Origin: Periplaneta americana
Lineage: Eukaryota > Arthropoda > Insecta > Blattodea > Blattidae
Assembly (NCBI RefSeq): GCF_040183065.1
Contig: NC_091121.1
Coordinates: 61,102,287 to 61,166,286, forward strand
DNA: 64,000 nt
Direction: 5' to 3'
Under the pieces are notes generated by a model. The model was not told where the DNA came from and ran no database searches. It saw only the letters and a list, made by a program, of their open reading frames with translations. Each line of letters opens with the position of its first letter. Positions within the stretch are counted from its first letter, which is position 1. Position numbers and translations under genes: made by a program. Positions 54,720 through 64,000 of this stretch are shown piece after piece.

Positions 54720-55800
54720 TTCACCATTCAATTGTTCTTCCTATGACACATATCAGAGATGTTAAATGGAAATATCAGCCAGAACCTCAATCAGATATGG
54801 TTTTATGCAATATCAAACAAAACATTTCATCTCACAAAACGGGACAATATTTGGAAGAGTGCATGTTTCTAATTCTGCTAATGTATTTTACCTGAAGGAA
54901 CATGCAATATATTAATGCGTAAATATTCAAGACATATTTTGCGAAATACTTCCATTTTATCAGTCTAATTAATTAAAAGCAATTGTGAATAGTTTACCTT
55001 CTCAATATGGAAAGTACTGCGATAACATACTACAAAAAGTCTCCTCTTCAATACAGCGTTTCGACTTATATAATATGTTTCTCAAATTAATCTACTTATC
55101 GTCTCTTAAAGAACCATAAAACGTTTCATAGCTTATATTCTATAAAAGTCTTACACAACGACATAGCATCATTTTAACTTGAGAAGATGTCTACCATACA
55201 GATTATTATACTTAAAACCTCTTGTGGCAAGAGAACTTACGTAATAGTATTGGGCATGTGATGAGTGTATCATAAAATATCAATCTTAACATGAAAGGAA
55301 AATCCATTGGGAAAAAGATCAAAGGTAAGACCTCTATTACGATAATTGGGAAAGTTTAAAAAGGCCTACTATTAGGCATAGGCATAGGCTAAACTAATGC
55401 AATGACAGAAAAATTTCACATAATATCATTTATTCAGCAACGAAAAAACTTCAAGCTTTGTAAGACCTATTTCAATCATTTAATTTAGACCGATAACATT
55501 CAAGAATGTGTTTCATACAAATCGGTCACAGCCGTGTTCCTTTGAAATAGTCATGGCTATATAATTTTCGCTCTGTTATTATTACCTCCTCTTTACTGAA
55601 GGTGCGTAAGAATCAGTGTGCAATGAAAATATATGTGCTAGATTATTAATTGAAAAAGACAAAGTTCTTTCACAATTCAATTTTGAAATTGTGTATCTAA
55701 ATTAAGATCAATACACTTAATATTTTAGTTATGAAGTCTGTTTGTTCTATGAGAAAATGGAATCGGCTTGGTCACTAGCTGGGAAAAAACCGATTAGGTT
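54720..55800. other. Intergenic, nothing recognised
   Basis: AT-rich, no convincing coding or repeat signal. Confidence 0.4.
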
Positions 55801-55804
55801 GCAC

Positions 55805-55980
55805 TAAAAGGAATGGTGAATGGGAGAAAAGTTCGGAGCAGAAGAAGATACGAGATGATAGACGACATTAAGATACGCGTATCGTTTGTGGGGACTAAAG
55901 GAAGAGGGAAAACAGGGAAGATTGAAGAATGCTAGATTTGCAGTGAAAGACCTGCCCTTGGGTAAAAAGCTATGAATGAA
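55805..55980 (+). mobile_element. LINE 3' end fragment (GCAGTGAAAGACCTG family)
   Basis: MVNGRKVRSRRRYEMIDDIK, then GRGKTGKIEEC-type frame shift and GCAGTGAAAGACCTGCCCTT, ending ATGAATGAAT. Confidence 0.6.
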
Positions 55981-56234
55981 TATTTTCTATCAGTAAATAA
56001 AACTGATAAGGTAGATAATGCAATATAAGAACGCCAATATTTTGTTGTAATGACCAAACTCCCTACTGCACTATTGTAAATAATTAATAATACAGTATTT
56101 GTATTTTGTTATTGCATTTTATGGTTTTATACATATTTTTAAATGTATTAATGAAATAGCCCTAATAAATAGGTAGCACTCGAGATACGCTTATTCGTAA
56201 ATTTTTCTGTAACTTCAAAACTTTTCTTGATAAT

Positions 56235-56760
56235 ATCATTACTTATGACTATTACACTTTTACTACGTCATACTACTTTTGACTAATAAAATGGTACGAA
56301 AGGACGTGTTTCAACCAATCATAGCTGTTTATCACTACAATTTTATCACCTTCCTAGCATTTGTTTATTTTTATCACTTTCCCTAGCATTTGTTTGTTTT
56401 TATCACTTCCCTAGCATTTGTTTCTTCGTTTACCAACATTTCAAACTGCAAACTTTTTACTGTACTGCTTTCCGATCGTCATTTGTTTCCCGCACAGATA
56501 CTCAACTGAAAATGGGGGCTCTGTTCAAACCTTTTCGTGAAGCTAACATTAGTTAAACAAAATTATAGAAACTCAATTAATACCTATTTTACTGTATTAA
56601 AGTATTTTACCTATTCTAATCTTTATATAATTTCTTCTGTTTTTATCACCTACCTACCATTTGTTTCTTTGATTGCCAAAATTTCACACCGCAAATTCTT
56701 TACGGTACTGTAAAACATGCTTAGCGATCGTCATTTGAATCCTACAGATTAAAAATCCCC
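56235..56760. repeat. Dispersed repeat with internal tandem units
   Basis: TTTTATCACTTCCCTAGCAT-type units occur at about 56,343, 56,370, 56,400 and 56,640. The first part matches 28,795-29,000 and 56,475-56,660 matches 59,515-59,700. Class unknown. Confidence 0.6.
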
Positions 56761-57059
56761 TATATGCACCTTCACAAAATAAAGTATTTTGACAGTACCT
56801 AGTGGCAAATAGAGGGCATTTTCAACCTAACAGTGACTTTTAACAAACTTTTTGCTTTAAATTTAGTGGCTTTTTGAATTCAAACTATTTAAATGATTAT
56901 AATTCATTCTTAGCAAGCAGTATGTGAGCATAACTCAGTTCTGAACAAAATGGTATTTAGAGAGTTCTGAATAGAGTCCTGCATAACCGGGTACGAAAGA
57001 TAGAAAAGACATATTGCTACTGAACGCCTGGCACTATAGACAGTATGCGAAGCTCTTGC

Positions 57060-57130
57060 GTCTCGCAGAGTGGTCTAATGTTCGGTTTAACGAATGTCCG
57101 AGTCTCACTCGGATGGACGGCTCTGGATCA
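57060..57130 (+). repeat. tRNA-like sequence, possible SINE head
   Basis: GTCTCGCAGAGTGGTCTAAT and GTCCGAGTCTCACTCGG resemble A- and B-box spacing, but the arms do not fold as a normal tRNA. Confidence 0.3.
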
Positions 57131-57568
57131 TGAAAGACGATAATACTGAGTCATCCAGGAGTTCCAAGAATCGTTGCAAGGACGCGATTATCATCGTGTA
57201 CCTTTCATTTGATATTTTCTCCTCTCTCCTCATTGATTGAAGCACGCATCATGAGAGTGCTTATATTTTTGTTAATAATTTTTATCTCCCTAGAAACGAT
57301 TTATTAGAGAAATAATAATAGGGCCTACATCCACTTAGAATAATTAAAAAACATAGGCTATATTAACAACTACTCTTTCACAGGTAGCCTACGTATTTTC
57401 AGTTTAAAGTATGAACGTTACAATAGTAAGTGTGTACATTTGCTCTTCTATTTTGTAAGTAATTGTAATTTATTTTATTCTTGTATTTGTTTAGCCTACA
57501 TGTCAGATTTCATCTGTGCGTTACGCTTATTTCCCTTGTTGTTACCGGTGTTCATTAGTTCATTCATA

Positions 57569-58848
57569 TCTATATATAATTTGAACTGGTAATGGAAATT
57601 AGGGGAAAACGGCTGAACGGATTTTAATAAATGACCCCTCATTTTGAAGCTTAGAACCCGAAGTTTTTCAGAAAAATAGTAACTTTCAGTGAAGCGTTAG
57701 TTTTCCTACATAATTTTCATATTTTCCAAAATCCATCTTTCGTCAGTTTTGAGAAATAATTGCATCATTACAGAATAAAACAAAACACACACTAGCCTAC
57801 AATAAACAACAGGCTATTACACGAAGACCATGACCTGCAGGATTGCTGACATATTTAGAGCTCAAATTCAATTGGTTATTAAAAACTTCAAGGCTTATTT
57901 ACAGGTCTGATTCTACTGTGTGTAATTTTATGAGTACAGCTGTGTATTGGATATTATAATCTACAAACCTTGAGGTGGTTTGATGACATTAGTACCATTA
58001 GAAATTAAATATTATTATAATTAATTCATGACGCGACTATTTTTCATTAATTATACATATTAATGCTATATTGATGATTATGAAAGTGAACTTTTTGGGT
58101 TATATAAGGAGATGTAGAGAATATCTTAAATTAGATCTTCATTTCTATAATTTACTGAATGGCGGCTACATAGTATATATAACTACAAAACTTACGTAAG
58201 ATAATAATATTGTTATTAAAAATGAAATAATTTTATAGTTATTAATCAAGTGAGGTTGGGTCTTTTTTATATACTTAATGGCGGTGTGGTGCAGATATTT
58301 ATATACGTCATTCTCTTCAGTACTGGCTCGAGAGAGCACAAAAATTACAGTTCCTAAGGAAAAACCAAAAAGGTATTATTTACTGATAAAATAAGAGACC
58401 TAGAAAATTTAGTAGTCTCCCGATCATTTCAACAAGATTTCTTAGCAGGATAAAATAATTTTACCCTCTACATTTCAAGCTGTACATGCAGCAGATATAC
58501 CAAGATGCAATGTCTATTGTTCGAAAGCATAGCAAACCTGACATTTTTTTAACCTTCGCCTACAATCCACAATGGCCTGAACCAGCTATTATTTAGTCCC
58601 ACATGAAAACCACTGATCGTTCTGACATTGTTACTTGCGTTTTCGCATTGAAACTCAAAACCTGAAGGTGGATAGGTTCAAGAAAAAGTATTTGGCATAA
58701 AAAAACATTCAAAGGGAGTATGTTTCATTATTATGGAAGAATATAACTTTCAAAATGTCTGATATTATTTATTGAAAATAAATCTGAAAAATTGTTATTT
58801 GAACGTCTAATTTACTTAGATTGCAGCATTTGCTGCACAAGCCACTAG
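57569..58848 (+). mobile_element. Helitron, non-autonomous
   Basis: Starts TC after A (A|TCTATATATAATTTGAAC) and ends CTAG before T. The hairpin GCAGCATTTGCTGC (58,823-58,836, stem GCAGCA/TGCTGC) lies eight bases before CTAG. Insertion between A and T without duplication is the Helitron hallmark. No Rep/helicase coding. Confidence 0.75.
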
Positions 58849-58907
58849 TATTAGTTATAAAGGTAAATGTACCAATCAATTATAATCCTATTTCAAGCTA
58901 ACTTACT

Positions 58908-59285
58908 TATGGCTTTTAAGGAACCCGGAGGTTCACTGCCGCCCCCACATAAGCCCGCCATCGGTCCCTATCCTGTGCAAGATGAATCCAGTCTCTATCA
59001 TCATATCCTACTTCCCTCAAATCCATTTTAATGTTATCCTCCCATCTACGTCTCGGCCTCCTCAAACGTCTTTTTCCCTCCGGCCTCTCAACTAAAACTC
59101 TATATGCATTTCTGGATTCGCCCATACGTGCTACATGCCCTGTCCATCTCAAACATCTGGATTTAATGTTCCTAATTATGTCAGGTGAAGAATACAATGC
59201 GTGCAGTTCTGTGTTGTGTAACTTTCTCCATTCTCCTGTAACTTCATCTCTCTTAGCTCCAAATATTTTCCAAAGAATTTCAAGC
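58908..59285 (-). mobile_element. LINE 3' end, 5'-truncated
   Basis: Minus: [33 protein letters not shown] and [19 protein letters not shown]; 3' end at 58,908 with the same GCTTTTAAGGAACCC... sequence but without the long TAAG tail. 59 bases from the Helitron end. Confidence 0.8.
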
Positions 59286-59514
59286 TAACACTTTTTTTAA
59301 TTTGTGTAGTTATAAAATTTCATCAGAGTTCCTGTATGATGAAATGTGCTTGGTATTCTGTCCTCTATATCTGTGGTTCTATCTAGCCAGGCGCAACCGC
59401 TTCAAGGCCGGATATTCGAACGAATGTCCAACCTTGCCGGTTGATCTACAACCGTTCGAATATAAAACGGTTCAAAGCGCTGTTCTGCAGCACTCTGATT
59501 CTGAATCTAGAGGA

Positions 59515-59700
59515 TTCATTTGTTTACCGCATAGATAGTCAACTGAAAATGACGGCTCCGTTCAAAGGTTTTGGTGAAGCTAACATTAGTAAATAGAATT
59601 TTAGCAAGTCAATTAATAGTTTATTGCATTAAAGTACTTTATTTCTTCCAATTTTATATACTTTCTTCTAATCGTGTAACAGTCATTTAAATCCCACTCG
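59515..59700. repeat. Second copy of part of the 56,235 repeat
   Basis: AGTCAACTGAAAATGACGGC and GTGAAGCTAACATTAGTAAA match 56,500-56,560. Confidence 0.6.
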
Positions 59701-59804
59701 AGTTTTTATTTCCTCTAGATGAATAAAAACCTTTAGTGAGATTACTGTTGATAATGCCACGAGAGGGTTTGATTTTACAGACAAATTTAGCAACAACTTT
59801 AATT

Positions 59805-60030
59805 TTTATTGGTTATTTTACGACGCTTTATCAATTGCGGGCTATCTAACGTCTGAGTGAGCTGAAAGTGATAATACTAGCGAGGGCGAGTCCAGGGTCT
59901 AGCGTCGAAACTTTTCCAGCATTTCCTCTTAATGATTTGAGGGAACTTGTTCCAACCAGGATTTGAACCCGGACCCGCTCGTTTCACGGTTAGACGTGCT
60001 AACAGATATGCCTACTCCACAGCGGTGGTC
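59805..60030 (-). mobile_element. tRNA-derived SINE, 12-bp duplication
   Basis: Minus: GCTGTGGAGTAGGCATATCT head, GTCCGGGTTCAAATCCTGG B box, 3' end CGTCGTAAAATAACC. Flanks ACAACTTTAATT at 59,793-59,804 and 60,031-60,042. Confidence 0.85.
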
Positions 60031-60121
60031 ACAACTTTAATTGCGAGCAATAAATTTATTTGGGAAAAATCAAAATCCCTAGAGGTATATTTTAGGGCTA
60101 TTTCGCGATACTAATATATTG

Positions 60122-60158
60122 TAATAATAATAATAATAATAACAATAATAATAATAAC

Positions 60159-60209
<51 letters not shown>

Positions 60210-60210
60210 T
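60122..60210. repeat. (ATA)n microsatellite with AAC interruptions
   Basis: About 29 units, with AACAATAATA variants in the first third. Confidence 0.95.
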
Positions 60211-60912
60211 GATAGGGTATTTAAGGAAATTCCAACGATAACGTGAAACGTCTATACTCGAAGTAAAGTAAAACAATACAAGATGTATTTTCTTTAACAC
60301 AGTAACATCGTCGTTGTTCCTGCAATAATTCCTATGTGCAAAATATATAATTTTTCAGTAGGAAAAAAAAACACATTTATTCATCCTACGGCAGCCGTAT
60401 ATAAGAGAATGTGAATTCTTACATTTTCGAAACAAATATAGGAGATTTTATTATTTGCTGTATCACTATTTAAGTTAATTGATAAATTAAAAATTTCAAA
60501 ATCGATACATATGTCACATAGGAGTTATTGCAGGAACAACGACGATATGTTATTTGATATTCACGTAATTCATACACCTAATATTATCATGACTACTCTG
60601 TGAAAAATCACAATGAATGAGTCAATCAATCAATCAATGACGGAGAATGGAGGAGAAGTGCGCTGTAAAGTACACGAGTCACGACCTTGCAACGAGGATT
60701 CTTCAGGCTCATCGTATAATATAGGCCTGTAAATTTGTATGAATGTGAGTGTGCAGGGTTAATATTAATTAGCTAAGTAACCTGAACACAAGTTTCAGCG
60801 TCACATTGTTGACAAGTAACTTCATCTTTTAGCACAACCATAAAGCACTAATATATGCTGTAGAGTTAACAACGAAAAAAAAAAAAAAAAAAACGAAGAA
60901 AAGGAATCAGTT

Positions 60913-61135
60913 CAGCCTTGATTTTTCTGAACTGACGCATGCGAGTAGCGAGGTGCGAGGCAGCCTCGCACAAATCCAGACTATGCGAGAGATAGTGAGT
61001 GGTTTCTCTAACTGCGAGGTACGCAGATCTCGCACGTCGCAGTTATAGAAACCACTCTCTATCTCTCGTGTAGTCCGGATTTGTGCGAGGCTGGTCTCGC
61101 ACCTCGCACGTCGCATGCGTCGGTTCAGAAAAACC
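60913..61135. mobile_element. Palindromic MITE, CpG-rich
   Basis: Arms TTTTTCTGAACTGACGCATG and CATGCGTCGGTTCAGAAAAA, pairing on through GCGAGGTGCGAGGC / GAGACCAGCCTCGC and AGAGATAGTGAGTGGTTTCT / AGAAACCACTCTCTATCTCT, with about 30 bases between. Strongly GC-rich against its surroundings. Confidence 0.75.
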
Positions 61136-61453
61136 AAAGCTTTCTAAGTGCCCGCCACCTTTACTACCAAGGAAATACCTCTGCACTCATTTCTGTTAGA
61201 GATCGAGTGAACCCAATAGTGTGTCCGAAAAAGGATTAGATCAAAGGAGAAAATCACTTACTCCATCGGGAATAAAACCTGCGATATTTCACGCAAATTC
61301 ATACCCAACGGATTATGTCATACATGTTAACATTTTATGGCATTTAAAATCTGCTGCAAACTTGTATTCGAGAAAAATAGTTACTTCTCGTATTAATAGT
61401 ATTTTTGAAGAATAGGCTGATATTGCATATCGATTCAAAACGTCCATAATAAG

Positions 61454-62085
61454 ATGAAAGAGTAATGGAACGGAGAAAAATTCTCTCCGGCGCCGGGATT
61501 TGAACCCGGGTTTTCAGCTCTACGTGCTGATGCTTTATCCACTAAGCCACACCGGATACCACCCCGGCGTCGGACAGAATCGTCTCAGATTAAGCTCCAA
61601 CTCTTGGGTTCCCTCTAGTGGCCGCCCTCTGCACTACGTCATAGATGACTATGAACGTAGGACCGAAGTCCACACATGTGCTGAGGTGCACTCGTTATGA
61701 GTGACTAGTTGGCCGGGATCCGACGGAAGAAGCGCCGTCTTAAATCATGAAGTGATTTACGCATATCATAGTCACTCATAACGAGTGCACCTCAGCACAT
61801 GTGTGGACTTCGGTCCTACGTTTATAGACATCTATGACGTAGTGCAGAGGGCGGCCACTAGAGGGAACCCAAGAGTTGGAGCTTAATCTGAGACGATTCT
61901 GTCCGGCACCGGGGTGGTATTCGGTGTGGCTTAGTGGATAAAGCATCAGCACGTAGAGCTGAAAACCTGGGTTCAAATCCCGGGGCCGGAGAGAATTTTT
62001 CTTCGTTCCATTACTCTTTCATCGTATGATGACGCAGAATATCTGCATGGAAATATCACATGTACTTCGGTACATTAAAATATAT
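61454..62085. mobile_element. Head-to-head inverted SINE dimer, 14-bp duplication
   Basis: 255-bp arms (61,453-61,707; 61,769-62,023), almost identical inverted copies, separated by 61 bp. Each arm has a tRNA-like module (plus copy GTGTGGCTTAGTGGATAAAG ... GGGTTCAAATCCC; minus copy at 61,485-61,560) and the tail GAGAGAATTTTTCTTC. ACGTCCATAATAAG flanks the whole (61,440-61,453; 62,086-62,099). Confidence 0.85.
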
Positions 62086-62109
62086 ACGTCCATAATAAGT
62101 CTCACTATT

Positions 62110-62480
62110 GCTGCTAATGCATTGGCAGACACTTGGACGCGGCGCGGCGTAGCGAGGTAACTACCATGACGTTTATTACGCTGCCACGCACCTCGCAAAA
62201 TGCGCGAGCGCCGACCGGCTCTCCGTGTATCCCGACGTGCTCTCTGCTCAGCATCTTAGTAGACGAGCGGCACCCGGCAAACAACCGTTCATTCGCGGCC
62301 TGCTGCAACAACACGTGGTTACTGTATGTGGCCGTGCTTTGCAATGGCAGTTGCAGATAGTTCTGAAAATTCTCGAACTTTACTGACACGCCAGAGTAAA
62401 GTAAAAACAAGATTGAAAATCTTAATCGTGTCGATTCTGTGAAATTATCGCCAAGTTTGTGTTTTAATCAGACTTCAAAC
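62110..62480 (+). promoter_or_regulatory. CpG-rich promoter/5'UTR candidate
   Basis: In a mostly AT-rich window this stretch is GC- and CpG-rich (for example GGACGCGGCGCGGCGTAGCG at 62,138 and GCGCGAGCGCCGACCGGC near 62,202), lying directly upstream of the signal-peptide exon. I see no clear TATA box. Interpreted as promoter plus 5'UTR; the transcription start is unknown. Confidence 0.4.
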
Positions 62481-62609
62481 ATGTGGTGTCAAATTTTGTT
62501 AGTGGTTATGATCACGAACTGTGCAGAGACATTGGCCCAAGAGGACGCAACGTCAGCTGCGATGTTGGATTTCTTCACATTGGCGCAGTGCGAAGCCCGG
62601 TGCTATGCG
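62481..62609 (+). CDS. First coding exon of a secreted protein, possibly anosmin-1 (Kal1)-like
   Basis: ATG at 62,481 begins a typical signal peptide (MWCQILLVVMITNCAETLA, cleavage about 19-20). It is followed by a short mature start, LDFFTLAQCEARCYA, running straight into a strong donor GCG|GTATGT at 62,610, phase 0. An in-frame ATG at 62,439 would add 14 residues and spoil the signal peptide, so I prefer 62,481. The Cys-rich ARC..RC pattern right after the signal peptide resembles the start of anosmin-1 (ARCASRC in human), but 43 codons are too few to assign it. The rest of the gene would lie beyond 64,000. It could also be another cysteine-rich extracellular protein. Confidence 0.45.
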
Positions 62610-62924
62610 GTATGTTTCATTTGATCGAATTCATACTGTCATGCATGTAGTTGATTTTATTAAAACTTGTAAGAAGAAACTTAAGTTGTGGAAAACTAGT
62701 ACGTGGTAGGGTAAAAACTGAATCCATTTTTGAATTCAGCATGTCGAAATTATTAATAAATACTTATTTTCTTACAAACCTCAGAAACATTAGATAATAG
62801 GCCTAGCTAATTTATGTAAATTTGTAAAACAATTATGGTAATTACGTATATGTTTACTTAAATAGTGCAGTTCATGAATGAATTCGACTGTCCTTATTTA
62901 TTCAATATTTGGTGTATCATTGTC

Positions 62925-63055
62925 TCTTTCCTTCTTTCTTTCTTTCTTCCTTTCTTTCTTTCTTTCTTTATTTGTTTCTTCCTTTCTTCCTTTCTTTCTT
63001 TCCTTCTATGTTTATTTGTTTGTTTCTTTGTTTGTTTGTTTCTTTCTTTCTTTAT
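62925..63055. repeat. (CTTT)n / (GTTT)n low-complexity tract
   Basis: CTTTCTTTCTTCCTTTC-type units interrupted by TTTGTTTG. The Ser/Phe/Leu-rich frames across it are artefacts. It lies in the presumed first intron of the 62,481 gene. Confidence 0.95.
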
Positions 63056-63360
63056 CCTCTCCTAAAGAATTACTGCTCTAATTAAAAATCTACTTTTGTG
63101 CTTGGGTTAACCATTAAAGGACGGTCTTAAAGGTTTAGATAGAAACACAAAAAAGAAGAAATTCAATATTTTTAGTCTCCTGAGTCCTGAGATATTTGTT
63201 TTATTTTTAAAGTTCAATATAATTCTACACTTTAAAAAAGTCACTGACATGAGAAAAAATGCTGAAAAAATTCTGCAGGTTACAGTTAGGGAAAAAATGC
63301 AGGTATATTATACTATACTTTGGGTCTCTGCACAAACTCTTAAATCACAATCATGTATGA

Positions 63361-63975
63361 AGTGCTCGTGAGTGTCCAAGTGCCATAACCATACAGAACA
63401 ATCGGTAATATAACTGTTTTATAAATTCTAACTTTCAGATTTTTTGAGAGCAGACTGGATGACAAAAGCTTCTCAACCGAATAATAACAGGCATTTCCCA
63501 CATTTATTCTGCGTTTAACTTCCTCTCGAGTGGCATTTATACCTATTTGTTACTGTTGCTCCAAGATATTTGAATTTTTCCATCTTTTCAAACGATAAAT
63601 TTCCAATTTTTATATTTCCATTTCGTATTAGGCCTACGTTTGGTCACGAGACATAATCATATACTTTGTATTTTCGGGATTTACTTCCAAGCCTATCTTT
63701 TTATTTGCTTCAAGTAAAATTCCCGTGTTTTCCCTAATAGTTTGTTGATTTTCTCCTAATATATCCGCGTCATCAAGCAGCTGATGTAACCCGTTCAATT
63801 CCACAACATCTCTGTTATCCTAGACTTTTCTAATGGCATATTCTAGAGCTAAGTTAAAAAGTAAAGGTAATAGTGCATCTCCTTGCTTTAGCCCGCAGTG
63901 AATTGGAAAAACATCAGGCAGAAACTGGCCTATACGGACTCTGCTGTACATTTTAATTAATTGAACTAGTTTTTA
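63361..63975 (-). mobile_element. LINE ORF2 fragment including RT active-site region
   Basis: Minus: RVRIGQFLPDVFPIHCGLKQ, GDALLPLLFNLALEYAIRKV, then LLDDADI where YADD-type residues are expected, GLEVNPENTKYMIMSRD and [19 protein letters not shown]. Frameshifts and stops. The last part of ORF2 and the 3' end are missing. Confidence 0.8.
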
Positions 63976-63977
63976 AA

Positions 63978-64000
63978 TTATAATAATAATAATAATAATA
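63978..64000. repeat. (ATA)n microsatellite running off the window
   Basis: At least seven units to the right edge. Confidence 0.9.

Noticed and set aside
62865..63081. Two overlapping Phe/Ser/Leu-rich frames resembling membrane segments
   Set aside because: They are translations of a CTTT/GTTT low-complexity tract.
62878..64000. A second exon of the 62,481 gene within the window
   Set aside because: No acceptor followed by a cysteine-rich frame was found before the LINE at 63,361; the intron seems to run off the edge.

Overview
The window is eukaryotic, from a large repeat-rich, AT-rich animal genome, almost certainly an insect. Coding exons are short and separated by kilobase introns with GT-AG sites. 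Interspersed repeats include LINEs, tRNA-derived SINEs, hAT, mariner, pogo and Helitron elements and long microsatellites, and TTAGG-like motifs (the arthropod telomere unit) occur. The LINE with a (TAAG)n tail and the SINE families resemble what I remember from cockroach (Blattodea, Periplaneta-like) sequence. That taxonomic refinement is recall and inference, not a search result.

Two host genes are well supported, both on the minus strand. (1) Positions 1,064-26,665 carry most of DNA ligase IV (LIG4). I could place ten coding exons with consistent splice phases, from the start codon at 26,638 to the first part of the OB-fold at 1,064. The C-terminal tandem BRCT exons lie beyond the left edge. 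One intron (20,712-20,262) uses a GC-AG splice pair, and the reading phase confirms it. (2) Positions 38,227-40,941 hold an intact, uninterrupted 904-codon reading frame for the TFIIIC subunit GTF3C3 (TFIIIC102/Tfc4 family, TPR protein), with a probable 5'UTR splice acceptor just upstream. A third, weaker case is a signal-peptide-bearing first coding exon on the plus strand at 62,481-62,609. It lies behind a CpG-rich promoter-like stretch and may be the start of an anosmin-1 (Kal1)-like gene continuing to the right.

Everything else is introns and intergenic DNA full of mobile elements, many nested. Elements whose boundaries can be read directly from target-site duplications or matched termini include: a hAT MITE inside a SINE (1,544-1,747); a SINE (6,427-6,673); a SINE (13,182-13,433); a hAT element with 8-bp duplication and a nested SINE (16,785-17,942); a pogo-like element with TA duplication (22,978-24,369); a foldback mariner (about 25,748-26,408); a pogo-like element with nested LINE (26,932-28,094); a MITE (34,429-34,987); a Tc1/IS630-like element whose termini bracket a giant TTC array (35,467-37,462); a pogo MITE (41,387-41,671); a 5'-truncated SINE (46,258-46,473); SINE-in-SINE (51,445-51,943); a Helitron (57,569-58,848); a SINE (59,805-60,030); and an inverted SINE dimer with a 14-bp duplication (61,454-62,085).

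I see no operon-like, defence-like or otherwise novel gene system. The points most worth a second look are structural: the roughly 780-bp TTC/GAA tract inside a transposon, two LINE copies with internal deletions that keep both ends, the foldback mariner, the head-to-head SINE dimer, and the GC-AG intron in LIG4.
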